In this document: one piece after another, positions 25,935 to 33,459 of the stretch
Position numbering within the stretch: position 1 is the first letter of the stretch
Layout of the letters: the number at the start of each line of letters is the position of its first letter
Assembly: GCF_000399665.1 (NCBI RefSeq)
Contig: NZ_KB976986.1
Span: 1,336,240-1,400,239 of the forward strand
Direction of reading: 5' to 3'
Length of the DNA stretch: 64,000 nt
Origin: Acinetobacter calcoaceticus ANC 3811
Lineage (GTDB): Bacteria > Pseudomonadota > Gammaproteobacteria > Pseudomonadales > Moraxellaceae
The notes under the pieces: generated by a model
Database searches by the model: none
What the model saw: only the letters and a program-made list of their open reading frames with translations
What the model was told of the DNA's origin: nothing
Position numbers and translations under genes: made by a program

Positions 25935-27273
25935 CTACACCTTCACCCGGTGGTGGTGGATCCTCACCATCGGCTTCTTTGATTTCCTCATCAGTGATGT
26001 GAGAGAAAACACCCGTAACTTCACTTGATTGGCGCAATTCTTTTAACGCCGTTGAGCGTTTAATGAGTCCACCCTCTTCAGCGGAAATCACTGCTTCTGT
26101 TACACCTTTAGCAACATTTGCCTTCTTCTCATCATCCAATTGCCATAAAGAAGCGAATTTAAAACTAAATGAATTAGGTAAAGGCTTACAAAGTACCGAC
26201 ATATGCAGCACAGCGTAAAGGATCTGCAAAGGTGTCCGTAATCGGCCTTCTTGTTGCTGGTTGATATTGTCGTAATAGTTGGCTAAATCAGACTCACCTG
26301 TTGCATTTAAACCCGCTGGTGACTGACCAAATAAACGTACAAGCGGAATGCCAGTTGCACCCGAAATCTGTTGCCCAAATTGCAGCAAAATGTTATCTAA
26401 ACCAGAAAAGTTGTACTGATGTGCTTCATAGGTATCATCAGCATCCATTAGCGTTAAGCCTTCATTAGACTGCCACTGTCGGATCATATTGACCTGCTTA
26501 ACGAGAGCTTCATAAAGTTGACCACCAGCGGCGATAAGACTACGTAATCCTTTAACTTTATAAGTCCGTAGATGAGCTTTATAGACCAACTGGCCAGCAC
26601 CTAAAGTAGCACTATCAAAAATCGTTAGCCGATCCTCCAATCGCTCAACAACTGATTGCCCCCAAAGGTTTTCAGTAATTGATTGGTTGTATGGTAGCTC
26701 AACGCCATCCATACGGATGACGCGCGAATAGTGGACTTTTTGATTACACAAGCCAACTGAATCAGTAATCACATCGTAATAGCGTGGAGTGCCATAATCA
26801 GGCCCTAACTCTGTGACCAAATCTTGTAATGTTGGCTGAACCATCCATCGATCAAGAACCAATAAACCCTTAAACTGATCTTTGCCAATAGTGTTGAGAT
26901 TTAAAGGCGTTGATACGTTTTGACCATCGATCATCATGACAGCAATGGCACCACCATATAGACGTGACCACTTAATTGTTTTATTAAGTCGCCCCCATAC
27001 TTGTAAGCGATCCATCTCCTGATCTATCTTTTCCGATTCTTTTGGATCTGACAGGCCATTCAATTTGACGCCTTTACGTGTCATATCATCAGCAACAACA
27101 TCAACGACTTGGCCAACAACCCAAGATGAACGATACATCGCTTCAAGCTTTAATCGGTCACGACTTAAAAAATTAAAGCCATAAACAGACTGATCATGCT
27201 GGTTTCCAGTACCCAACCCAACGCGAGCGGCAAAGTTCTGGAATGAATCTTTTGTAAATTTAATAAGGCCCAT
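25858..27273 (-). CDS. Portal protein, DUF1073 (Acb1-like N-terminal) family
   Basis: The 471-aa protein forms the DNA portal. It has Y-R-S-S-W-V-V-G-Q-V-V-D near residue 47, R-L-Y-G-G-A-I-A-V-M-M-I near residue 100, and an F-G-Q-S-P-A-G-L-N-A-T-G-E-S-D portal motif near residue 325. DUF1073 is named after anti-CBASS Acb1 in some databases because of fusions. I see no pair of H-x-T/S motifs of a 2H phosphoesterase here, so this is a plain portal. The C-terminal tail is acidic and Pro-rich. ATG 27273 is preferred over an in-frame TTG further upstream inside the terminase gene. Confidence 0.9.
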   Translation of the reverse strand: MGLIKFTKDSFQNFAARVGLGTGNQHDQSVYGFNFLSRDRLKLEAMYRSSWVVGQVVDVVADDMTRKGVKLNGLSDPKESEKIDQEMDRLQVWGRLNKTIKWSRLYGGAIAVMMIDGQNVSTPLNLNTIGKDQFKGLLVLDRWMVQPTLQDLVTELGPDYGTPRYYDVITDSVGLCNQKVHYSRVIRMDGVELPYNQSITENLWGQSVVERLEDRLTIFDSATLGAGQLVYKAHLRTYKVKGLRSLIAAGGQLYEALVKQVNMIRQWQSNEGLTLMDADDTYEAHQYNFSGLDNILLQFGQQISGATGIPLVRLFGQSPAGLNATGESDLANYYDNINQQQEGRLRTPLQILYAVLHMSVLCKPLPNSFSFKFASLWQLDDEKKANVAKGVTEAVISAEEGGLIKRSTALKELRQSSEVTGVFSHITDEEIKEADGEDPPPPGEGVDDAETNKSDNTEPSEKDRDTVQPAA

Positions 27274-27284
27274 AACTTTCTCTT

Positions 27285-28943
27285 TTAAAGCTTGCCCCAA
27301 ACGTTGAGCTCAGCAATTTGCGGGTTAAAACAAATCATGACGCTATCCGCCCGGTTAGGTGAGGCAGTACCATCAGGCTGTTTATTAACTAGGATTTTTC
27401 CAACGCCATTTTTTGTATAGGTTGGTTGTGATAGCTCAGTAGTGAGCAATGCCAATTCCTTAGCATCGATATCTTCAGTTGATAGTGAAATGATCATGTC
27501 TGGATCATAATCACGCCCTTCGAGTGCTCTAAAAGTTTCCTGAAAGCGTAAACGTAATGACCACCAAGACTGTGCTTTAAGATTTGCAAAAAAGTCTTTG
27601 TTTAAACGCTTCTCGACCATTTCACCGTCTGGATCGTGAACTGAACCAGATCCGCGGAATGACTCGACATTAACCTCAGACAAACCTGACTCACGGCGTC
27701 TCTCATTAATTACGCGAGCATCACCACGGCACCCAGCACCAAGACCATCGGCATCGTAGAACAAGGTGCCTATGTTTTCCTCTATGCAAATATCCATAAC
27801 TTTTTGAGTGGTTCCAAAAATGTCATCACCTTTACCAGACCATGTGGCCAAGTAATTCATGACAACGCCGTGACGACCAGTAAATGAGTTTTTATCCTTA
27901 CCTTCATCGGCTACGTCTAGGCCGCCAATACGATCACCTGTTGGCTCAATTTGAAGTATCTTGTGTGCATCAAGCGAAGCCTGAACCCAAGCTGAAGGAA
28001 TTAAGACACCCTCAACTGAAGCTGCATAGTTAATATCAACTTCTTGGGCAAGGACGACATCGTCAAGTGTGGCCAACTGCTTTTCATACCACGGGTAAAT
28101 AACTTTGCTGTTGTATGTAACAGTCCAGTTCTTATCCGGATTAGCTCGCCAAGGCATAGTAAAAACAGAATAGCGGCCACTAAAACGATCTTGGTGAAAT
28201 CTGTCACCGATACCGTTAGGCGTGGATCCTTTGATATGCACATTGGTGTTTTGGGAAATAGCAGCATCAACAGCTTCTTGACGTTCAACGAATGCCCACT
28301 CATCAAGAAAGTACATAGTAGTACGACCACCACGGCCGATGTTGTCACCCGCTTCACCTGTGATAGTTGCGCCGTTATCTGGGTTAATGATTCGCATGTA
28401 GTTATCATGCACTTTCTCGACAAAGCCCTTAGGCTTCATCCAGTCAGGCATTTTGCTGAACATATCGCGAAATTTATGGAGTAGTGTTTTAGGGTCGCCT
28501 TTCTTATCGACTAACTCCTCTTTACGACTGCCAACACCACCTGCAAAGCCTTCAACGAATAACCAACGATGCAGATAAAAGCCAAGCACAACGTAGCTCA
28601 TCCCTTCATCACGTGACTTCTCAATTAATCCGTGTGTCTGAGTGTTTTCACGCTCAAGCAACCAATTTACAAGCTCAACCTGCTTAGGACGCAAAACAAA
28701 AGGAGTATTTGCAGGCAATCCAAATGACATACCACGCGGATCGTATGTCCAGATCCAATGATTGAACCAATGAATAGGATCCTTCCTGCACTTTTCTAAT
28801 TCAGCTTCTTTGCTCTTTTCGTTCTGCTCAATTACAGCTTTGTAGTAATAGCGCCGTGTCATCTCAGCGATAACATCAGGCAAGCGTACGTTAATAGTCC
28901 ACTCTTTAATTAAAGGGGCTATTTCATCTAGTGCGTATGTCAT
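27285..28943 (-). CDS. Terminase large subunit (TerL)
   Basis: The 552-aa packaging motor has an ATPase domain with a non-standard Walker A, E-K-S-R-D-E-G-M-S-Y (residues 108-117), and Walker B Y-F-L-D-E (211-215). The RNase H-like nuclease domain has G-G-L-D-V-A-D-E (Asp343), F-Y-D-A-D-G (397-399) and P-N-R-A-D-S-V near the end. All key acidic residues are present. It overlaps the small subunit gene by four bases. Confidence 0.95.
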   Translation of the reverse strand: MTYALDEIAPLIKEWTINVRLPDVIAEMTRRYYYKAVIEQNEKSKEAELEKCRKDPIHWFNHWIWTYDPRGMSFGLPANTPFVLRPKQVELVNWLLERENTQTHGLIEKSRDEGMSYVVLGFYLHRWLFVEGFAGGVGSRKEELVDKKGDPKTLLHKFRDMFSKMPDWMKPKGFVEKVHDNYMRIINPDNGATITGEAGDNIGRGGRTTMYFLDEWAFVERQEAVDAAISQNTNVHIKGSTPNGIGDRFHQDRFSGRYSVFTMPWRANPDKNWTVTYNSKVIYPWYEKQLATLDDVVLAQEVDINYAASVEGVLIPSAWVQASLDAHKILQIEPTGDRIGGLDVADEGKDKNSFTGRHGVVMNYLATWSGKGDDIFGTTQKVMDICIEENIGTLFYDADGLGAGCRGDARVINERRRESGLSEVNVESFRGSGSVHDPDGEMVEKRLNKDFFANLKAQSWWSLRLRFQETFRALEGRDYDPDMIISLSTEDIDAKELALLTTELSQPTYTKNGVGKILVNKQPDGTASPNRADSVMICFNPQIAELNVWGKL

Positions 28944-29449
28944 AGCTTTCCATTAATTGCTAATCGGGATAACTCTTGCGGTGTGAGTTTTTCTAGCTCT
29001 TCAGGTGTATATGCTGGTTGAGGTGGCTTTTCTGTATTTTCCGTTTTAACTGGTCCACCACCAGCCCCTGTTATTTCCTTACGATTGGTATATAGACCGC
29101 CGACTTCTTTTGCTGCCTGCTCCATTAAGCTAGGCACTAATACGGGGTTATCTTTGAATTGTTCATGATCGATGAATCGTTGTAGACGCTTGAGGCGGTA
29201 GGCAATATTAGCGATTGGGATAGCGCTAAGGTTGTCATTCATTTCCTTGCGGACTTTGTAGAATTCAGTTTTAAATTCTTCGCTTAAGTCCTGCCCAGTT
29301 TTCTTTGTTGGGTCGTATGCTTCACATTGCTGTTTGGTTACGCTGATACCAAATTCTTCTTGGACACCCTTCGCTGTTTCAGAGGGTGTCTCATAAGTAG
29401 CAAGTGATCGTACTATATAGAGTTTTACCCGTTTATTAAGCCTTGCCAT
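28940..29449 (-). CDS. Terminase small subunit, DUF2280 family
   Basis: The 169-aa protein has an N-terminal helix-turn-helix-like part (R-S-L-A-T-Y-E-T-P-S-E-T-A-K-G-V-Q-E-E-F-G-I) and the D-P-T-K-K-T-G-Q motif at about 46-52, typical of DUF2280. It is followed by a helical oligomerisation part and a Pro-rich tail. It recognises phage DNA for packaging. Position just before TerL supports the call. Confidence 0.88.
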   Translation of the reverse strand: MARLNKRVKLYIVRSLATYETPSETAKGVQEEFGISVTKQQCEAYDPTKKTGQDLSEEFKTEFYKVRKEMNDNLSAIPIANIAYRLKRLQRFIDHEQFKDNPVLVPSLMEQAAKEVGGLYTNRKEITGAGGGPVKTENTEKPPQPAYTPEELEKLTPQELSRLAINGKL

Positions 29450-29495
29450 TTATCTCTATCCGTCCAAGTACGTCCAAGTAGAGTGGCAAAAAAAT

Positions 29496-30143
29496 TTAAA
29501 CCACCTTTAAGTAACAAGTGCCGCATGTGTAATGGACATCTGCACGTGACAGCTCTGGTCTTGTATTTGCTGCCTCAACCATTCTTTTGACATCTTCACT
29601 TGCTCCATATCGACGTACAACGCCTGTAAACTCTTCAACATCATGTCCTTGAATTGCTAACTTAGGCATGCCCGTTTCTCTGTTAAATGAAGGTGTTCCC
29701 CACTGATCTTTCTTATGTGCAATGTGGTAAAGCTCATGTTCAACCAAAGCGCAAAAATTCACATCACTAGCTATACGTGAATATGAGGCATCAAAAGTAA
29801 TTAAGTATTCAGGTATATAATTGAACCATTGGATGTATTGCTCTTCTTGTCGTTCTTTCTTCCAGCCACCAGCATTGATCATTATTTTTTCAGTAGTGCC
29901 AATAACCTGACGACCTTGTTTTTTAAAACCAGATCTAGCCCACATCACAGCAATATCGGGATATCGAAAGGACCGTAGGTACATATGATCAGGATTAAAT
30001 AATTTTGATTTTGGATCTAGAAATACCTTGCCTATCCATTCCCACATTTCTGGTGCTGGTGTAAAGTTTGGACTACCCATTTCAAAAAGCCATTCGGGAG
30101 GCATTGGACGAATTGGTACATGAAAGTCGATTTCATTTTTCAT
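29496..30143 (-). CDS. Putative phage zinc metallopeptidase
   Basis: The 215-aa protein matches the putative phage metallopeptidase family. It has an H-E-L-Y-H zinc site at residues 136-140, preceded by F-C-A-L-V-E, and a C-terminal C-G-T-C pair near residues 206-209 that may bind a second zinc. I chose ATG 30143, which has GGTGA five bases upstream; GTG 30152 is the alternative. Its role in phage biology is unknown. It commonly sits next to terminase genes in Acinetobacter and Pseudomonas phages. Confidence 0.82.
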   Translation of the reverse strand: MKNEIDFHVPIRPMPPEWLFEMGSPNFTPAPEMWEWIGKVFLDPKSKLFNPDHMYLRSFRYPDIAVMWARSGFKKQGRQVIGTTEKIMINAGGWKKERQEEQYIQWFNYIPEYLITFDASYSRIASDVNFCALVEHELYHIAHKKDQWGTPSFNRETGMPKLAIQGHDVEEFTGVVRRYGASEDVKRMVEAANTRPELSRADVHYTCGTCYLKVV

Positions 30144-30156
30144 AAATTTCACCCAT

Positions 30157-30178
30157 TAAAAAACCCTCCGAAGAGGGC
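30157..30178 (-). terminator. Terminator between 60-aa gene and metallopeptidase gene
   Basis: On the minus strand CCCTC, loop TTCG, GAGGG runs into T. The hairpin ends just before the metallopeptidase ribosome binding site. Confidence 0.8.
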
Positions 30179-30182
30179 TTTA

Positions 30183-30365
30183 TCATTCTGCCGCTGATGT
30201 AATCTTTTCTATGAATGCTTTCAATTCATCTATTGATTGAAATTTAAACTCTCTGCTTTCCCCGTTGTCAAAGTGAACAAATACTTTGTTTGATGCTTCA
30301 GAGATTGCCAATATGGAAGTAACTTTTTTAGCATTAAAGTAAAAATTATTGTGTTTAATAAACAT
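30183..30365 (-). CDS. Hypothetical small phage protein
   Basis: The 60-aa protein (M-F-I-K-H-N-N-F-Y-F, then F-D-N-G-E-S-R-E-F-K-F) has a short beta pattern followed by a helix. GGAATAATA lies in front of the ATG. No family recognised. It lies between a terminator and the next small gene. Confidence 0.65.
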   Translation of the reverse strand: MFIKHNNFYFNAKKVTSILAISEASNKVFVHFDNGESREFKFQSIDELKAFIEKITSAAE

Positions 30366-30476
30366 TATTATTCCTTTTTTAGGATTAAAAAAAACAATAT
30401 ATCTTAGTTATTTAACTTTACCAACATATAATCAATAATATAAAAAATAATCTTAAGTAGCTAAATTCATCTCATT

Positions 30477-30773
30477 TTACTTCCTAAAAACACAGTTAAA
30501 ATATTTATTAAATTTTCTCAACGCTATATTTTGATCTAAATAATCACACACAAAGTACTCCCGAATGTAATACTTCTTGTTAAAAATAATAGTTGCCTTT
30601 GTTTTTCGATATTGTATTTCAATTAGTTCTGTTGATTTCTTTGGACTTACCATTTTTTCCCAATTTTTTAAAATATCTAGAACAGCAAAATCAAGAGCAT
30701 TAAAAGAATCACCAGAAACTTGGACTAATTCACCATCATTTGGTCCACCCACAACTTCTGTAAAAATACGCAT
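30477..30773 (-). CDS. Hypothetical protein with V-G-G-P-N-D-G-E motif
   Basis: The 98-aa protein starts M-R-I-F-T-E-V-V-G-G-P-N-D-G-E-L-V. A short GG-x-x-DG-E start is frequent in small phage proteins of unknown role, and the broken gene at 30964-31192 begins with a related V-G-G-D-L-D-G-E. I use ATG 30773 with GGGA close upstream; GTG 30782 is possible. Confidence 0.6.
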   Translation of the reverse strand: MRIFTEVVGGPNDGELVQVSGDSFNALDFAVLDILKNWEKMVSPKKSTELIEIQYRKTKATIIFNKKYYIREYFVCDYLDQNIALRKFNKYFNCVFRK

Positions 30774-30841
30774 ATTTCCCACAACTCTTAAAAAGATTTA
30801 ATTATAAGTAATTTAAGATAATTTAATATCTTTTTGAAAAT

Positions 30842-30882
30842 AAAAAGCCCCGCCAATAATCGATATTTAGCGAGGCTCTTTT
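30842..30882. terminator. Bidirectional terminator, intact copy of a repeated element
   Basis: AGCC-CGC and GCG-AGGCT enclose an AT-rich loop, with A-run before and T-run after, so it can work on both strands. A second, degenerate copy lies at 31666-31698. Confidence 0.7.
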
Positions 30883-30918
30883 GCGCCGTAATACGTCCGG
30901 CAAATTAAAAACAACATT

Positions 30919-30943
30919 CAAAAAACCCACCAGTTGGCGGGTT
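30919..30943 (-). terminator. Terminator downstream of the broken small gene
   Basis: On the minus strand AACCCGCC, loop AACT, GGTGGGTT is followed by T. One internal mismatch is present. Confidence 0.6.
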
Positions 30944-30963
30944 GACTACTTCAAAAAATTTAA

Positions 30964-31192
30964 TCAAGCAAGATATTTGTATTTTTCAGCTAAATGCTTG
31001 CCGGCAATTTCGGTTGTTTCCATATATGATAATTCTGCACAAAGCCAAAATCTATATGTATTTTCTCCAACAATATAACTCTGGCGGTTGTATGTAGACT
31101 GCTTGCTAGAATCTATTTCGCTGGCTTCAAAATATGTACCTTCTCGGTTATTTACAACTTCACCGTCTAAATCACCACCAACATATATTCAT
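30964..31192 (-). pseudogene. Small phage gene with frameshift next to its start codon
   Basis: From ATG 31192 the frame reads M-N-I then shifts and stops at once. Two bases further on, the frame is open to the stop at 30964-30966 and encodes V-G-G-D-L-D-G-E-V-V-N-N-R-E-G-T-Y-F and about 50 more residues, ending Y-K-Y-L-A. Adding one TA to the short AT repeat after the ATG would restore a 76-codon gene starting M-N-I-Y-V-G-G. No other start codon with a ribosome binding site exists for the open part. Confidence 0.65.
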
Positions 31193-31230
31193 TTTATTAA
31201 CCAGAATTTATTCAAACTGGACTATAGCAC

Positions 31231-31254
31231 AAAAGAAAACCTCCCAATGGAGGC
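31231..31254 (-). terminator. Terminator after the 75-aa gene
   Basis: On the minus strand CCTCC, loop ATTG, GGAGG is followed by TTTTCTTTT. Confidence 0.75.
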
Positions 31255-31261
31255 TTTTAGA

Positions 31262-31489
31262 TTACTTTCTCAAACCAATCTCTAATTCTTCAAGAGCTTG
31301 ATTAGTTATGTTCATCTTCGGTTTCCGAGAAGTTATTTCCAAAAATTCAGGTGAAAAATCTTTAACAACCTTTTCCCCTTGTTCAGTCATACCTTCACAT
31401 GTCGCCCATTGCTTAGAAACTTTAATAATCTTAAAGTTAAATTGATAATTAGCATGCTTAACCACATCACCTGCACTTAACACTGACAT
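31262..31489 (-). CDS. Hypothetical small phage protein
   Basis: The 75-aa protein starts M-S-V-L-S-A-G-D-V-V-K-H-A-N-Y-Q-F and looks like a small beta-barrel (SH3-like) with a charged C-terminal helix. GAGG lies eight bases before the ATG. No family recognised. Related short proteins are common near phage late promoters. Confidence 0.68.
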   Translation of the reverse strand: MSVLSAGDVVKHANYQFNFKIIKVSKQWATCEGMTEQGEKVVKDFSPEFLEITSRKPKMNITNQALEELEIGLRK

Positions 31490-31665
31490 ATCTAAACCTC
31501 ATCAACAATCAAAAAATGAAGTTTGATAATGCGGCCTGTAGGTTGGAAAAGCAATATTAAAAATTAATATAAGTTATTGTATTCTCAATAGTTAATTATA
31601 TTTAATCTTCCGACACTTTCTGCATTCATTCTAATCATAAGTACAAAATTTATATTCCCCCAAAA

Positions 31666-31698
31666 AAAAAGCCCCACCAATAATCAATATTTAGCAAG
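31666..31698. repeat. Degenerate copy of the terminator at 30842-30874
   Basis: The 33-base segment matches 30842-30874 except at three positions, each G in the first copy and A here. The changes break the stem pairs, so this copy should no longer terminate well. It lies right after the 191-aa membrane-protein gene, where a terminator would be expected. Confidence 0.75.
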
Positions 31699-31705
31699 AA
31701 GATAG

Positions 31706-32281
31706 TTAAGAGTAATTTTTCTTCCTAAATTTCTTCATTTTACGTAGACACTCAATTTTTTTGTTTTGAATCTCATTGGTAATATTTTTTGCAATCTTAT
31801 TAAGTTCCTCAGGTTCATTACATTTTAAAACCTGACCTTTAATTTTTTTAATATATTCTTCGTGTGAGATTGGATCATAGTCAACCTCAACCTTTATATC
31901 CATTAATTCCAATCTCAACTTTAAAGCTTGATATTCATTATTTAAGTCAAAAAACTTTTTATCATCATTCTTTGCTAACTCAACCTGTTTCTTACTATCT
32001 TCTAGAATTTGCATATTAATAGGATTATTTTCTTTAAGTTGTTGCATCTGGAGTGTGTTTATACGCAAGAGAACCCCCCTTGAGAATCTATGAAATGCAT
32101 TCGCATAGATTTCAGAAATTAAATGTTCAATATCAAGCAACATTTTTCGTTCGTCTGAGAATCCCTGTTGTTTCTTCCATGTCCACCAAGCCCATAGGGC
32201 TATAAAAAAAGCACAAATAGTTGCGATGTTGGAAAAAAATGAAATCCAATTTATTATTCCAACTGGCCACTCAATACTCAA
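31706..32281 (-). CDS. Single-pass membrane protein with coiled C-terminal domain (paralogue of 24581-25126)
   Basis: The 191-aa protein has one membrane helix at about residues 12-33, then W-W-T-W-K-K-Q-Q and a long charged helical domain ending in K-C-N-E-P-E-E-L-N and a Lys/Arg-rich tail. It shares layout, length and these motifs with the protein at 24581-25126. The only usable start is TTG 32281, directly after a run of ten T with no ribosome binding site, so the true start or expression is uncertain. Possible exclusion or signalling role is inference. Confidence 0.7.
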   Translation of the reverse strand: MSIEWPVGIINWISFFSNIATICAFFIALWAWWTWKKQQGFSDERKMLLDIEHLISEIYANAFHRFSRGVLLRINTLQMQQLKENNPINMQILEDSKKQVELAKNDDKKFFDLNNEYQALKLRLELMDIKVEVDYDPISHEEYIKKIKGQVLKCNEPEELNKIAKNITNEIQNKKIECLRKMKKFRKKNYS

Positions 32282-32345
32282 AAAAAAAATTTGAAATTAT
32301 TTAACGTATAAAGAAAAAAGCTCAATATAGAATCCTAATTAATAA

Positions 32346-32372
32346 AACAAAACCCCGCTTATGCGAGGTTTT
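32346..32372 (-). terminator. Terminator downstream of the Q-like gene
   Basis: On the minus strand AACCTCGC, loop ATAA, GCGGGGTT is followed by TTG TTTTA. A terminator right after a Q-like gene fits the site at which late antitermination acts. Confidence 0.7.
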
Positions 32373-32435
32373 AATATGGCAATAAATATATAAATCGCCA
32401 AGATATCACGAATATGCCACACCCCGTATTTACAG

Positions 32436-32954
32436 TCAAGAAGATTGATTTTCAACTACTACTGTTTTTATAAATTTATCAAATTGAAAATGCGGATAAC
32501 GTGATTTGATAAATGCCAAACCGCATTTAATGTCCTGTTGGATCTGTGATCCATATGTATTATTACTTTTTGCTATATCACGAATCGCCTCGCCCATTAC
32601 ATAGTGCCACCAGATTGCCCCAATCCATTCCTGAAGAACCTCATCATCTATAGATTGAAGATCGATAATCAATCTATGTATTGCTCGTGCTTCATTATCA
32701 TTTAACTGGCAGCAAGTACCCTTACGGCGAGTAGATAAGCGATCTTTTAAAGTTTCATCACTCATGTACATAGCCATTAATTTTTCACGTTGTTTTTGAG
32801 TGATGCGTTTTGTTGGCATCGTCTTAACTATTTTGACCATCGTTTCGGTATCGCCGTTTAGCCATGCACCAAGCTGGCGACACCACTCTTCAAAACTATA
32901 TTTAGACCAATCGACCGCTTGTAAAATGTGTTGTACTGGCATATTCATTTTCAT
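32436..32954 (-). CDS. Putative late antiterminator (Q-like)
   Basis: The 172-aa protein is encoded at the end of the early leftward operon, just before the late genes. It has C-C-Q-L-N-D-N-E-A-R-A-I-H-R-L-I near residues 81-96, and E-A-I-R-D-I-A-K-S-N-N-T followed by I-Q-Q-D-I-K-C-G-L-A-F-I-K-S-R. This resembles phage Q antitermination proteins, which let polymerase read through late terminators. The many terminators in the late operon agree with that. Call is from pattern and position, not a firm family match. Confidence 0.6.
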   Translation of the reverse strand: MKMNMPVQHILQAVDWSKYSFEEWCRQLGAWLNGDTETMVKIVKTMPTKRITQKQREKLMAMYMSDETLKDRLSTRRKGTCCQLNDNEARAIHRLIIDLQSIDDEVLQEWIGAIWWHYVMGEAIRDIAKSNNTYGSQIQQDIKCGLAFIKSRYPHFQFDKFIKTVVVENQSS

Positions 32955-33349
32955 CCCACCAATTGCTCAATTTGTTTAATCGCCACGCCTGCTTTAACTT
33001 GCTCTGTACTGAACCGTAAAACTGTAAACCCCATCATTGCTGCTTCGTTGTACTTTTCCATGTCTCCTAGATAACCTTTACCCCTCGTATGGCGGCCTCC
33101 ACTCCAGATCCCGCCTTCCACCTCTACCAATATTTTTGTTCCCATAATTAAAAAATCCGCCCGCCACTTACGTTTTGGATGGAATTTATATTCCTGTACA
33201 AAGCTGATCTTGTGTGTTTTCAAGTGCTGTACAAGCGTTGCCTCGCCTTCACTCACAACTCGTTCTTTTTTTACTGAAGCACGGCGCTTAGGTTTGGTCC
33301 GTGGTTTTGCATAAAGACGCTTGTAATCAGCGAGGCTTATTGAACTCAT
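32951..33349 (-). CDS. DUF559/Vsr-like PD-(D/E)xK endonuclease
   Basis: The 132-aa protein has a basic N-terminus (residues 14-30) and a nuclease core: K-W-R-A-D-F-L-I then I-L-V-E-V-E-G-G-I-W-S-G-G-R-H-T-R-G. These give the Asp (residue 65) and E-x-E pattern of DUF559 and Vsr-like nucleases. A role in phage recombination or resolution, in place of RusA or NinB, is likely from context. It overlaps the neighbours by four bases on both sides. Confidence 0.82.
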   Translation of the reverse strand: MSSISLADYKRLYAKPRTKPKRRASVKKERVVSEGEATLVQHLKTHKISFVQEYKFHPKRKWRADFLIMGTKILVEVEGGIWSGGRHTRGKGYLGDMEKYNEAAMMGFTVLRFSTEQVKAGVAIKQIEQLVG

Positions 33350-33459
33350 TCCTCAATCGCCTCCTTTCTAGCTTTCCACCACAAAACAACTGCACCGGAG
33401 ATAACAGCTGTAAAAAATGAAATGAGTAAACCCCAAGCTAGAATCTCGAATTTATTCAT
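33346..33459 (-). CDS. 37-aa single-helix membrane peptide
   Basis: ATG 33459 follows GAGAGG and overlaps the replication gene stop as ATGA. The stop again overlaps the nuclease start as ATGA. The peptide starts M-N-K-F-E-I-L-A-W-G and has a membrane helix at about residues 6-27, then W-W-K-A-R-K-E. The double translational coupling and good ribosome binding site make it a real gene despite its size. Function unknown. Confidence 0.8.
   Translation of the reverse strand: MNKFEILAWGLLISFFTAVISGAVVLWWKARKEAIEE

Noticed and set aside
25858..27273. Possible anti-CBASS protein because DUF1073 is now named after Acb1
   Set aside because: The sequence has portal motifs and no pair of H-x-T/S motifs of a 2H phosphoesterase. 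Context is terminase, portal, MuF.
30881..31285. Two plus-strand frames of about 65 codons
   Set aside because: They run antisense to the broken small gene, lack ribosome binding sites and have no domain-like pattern.
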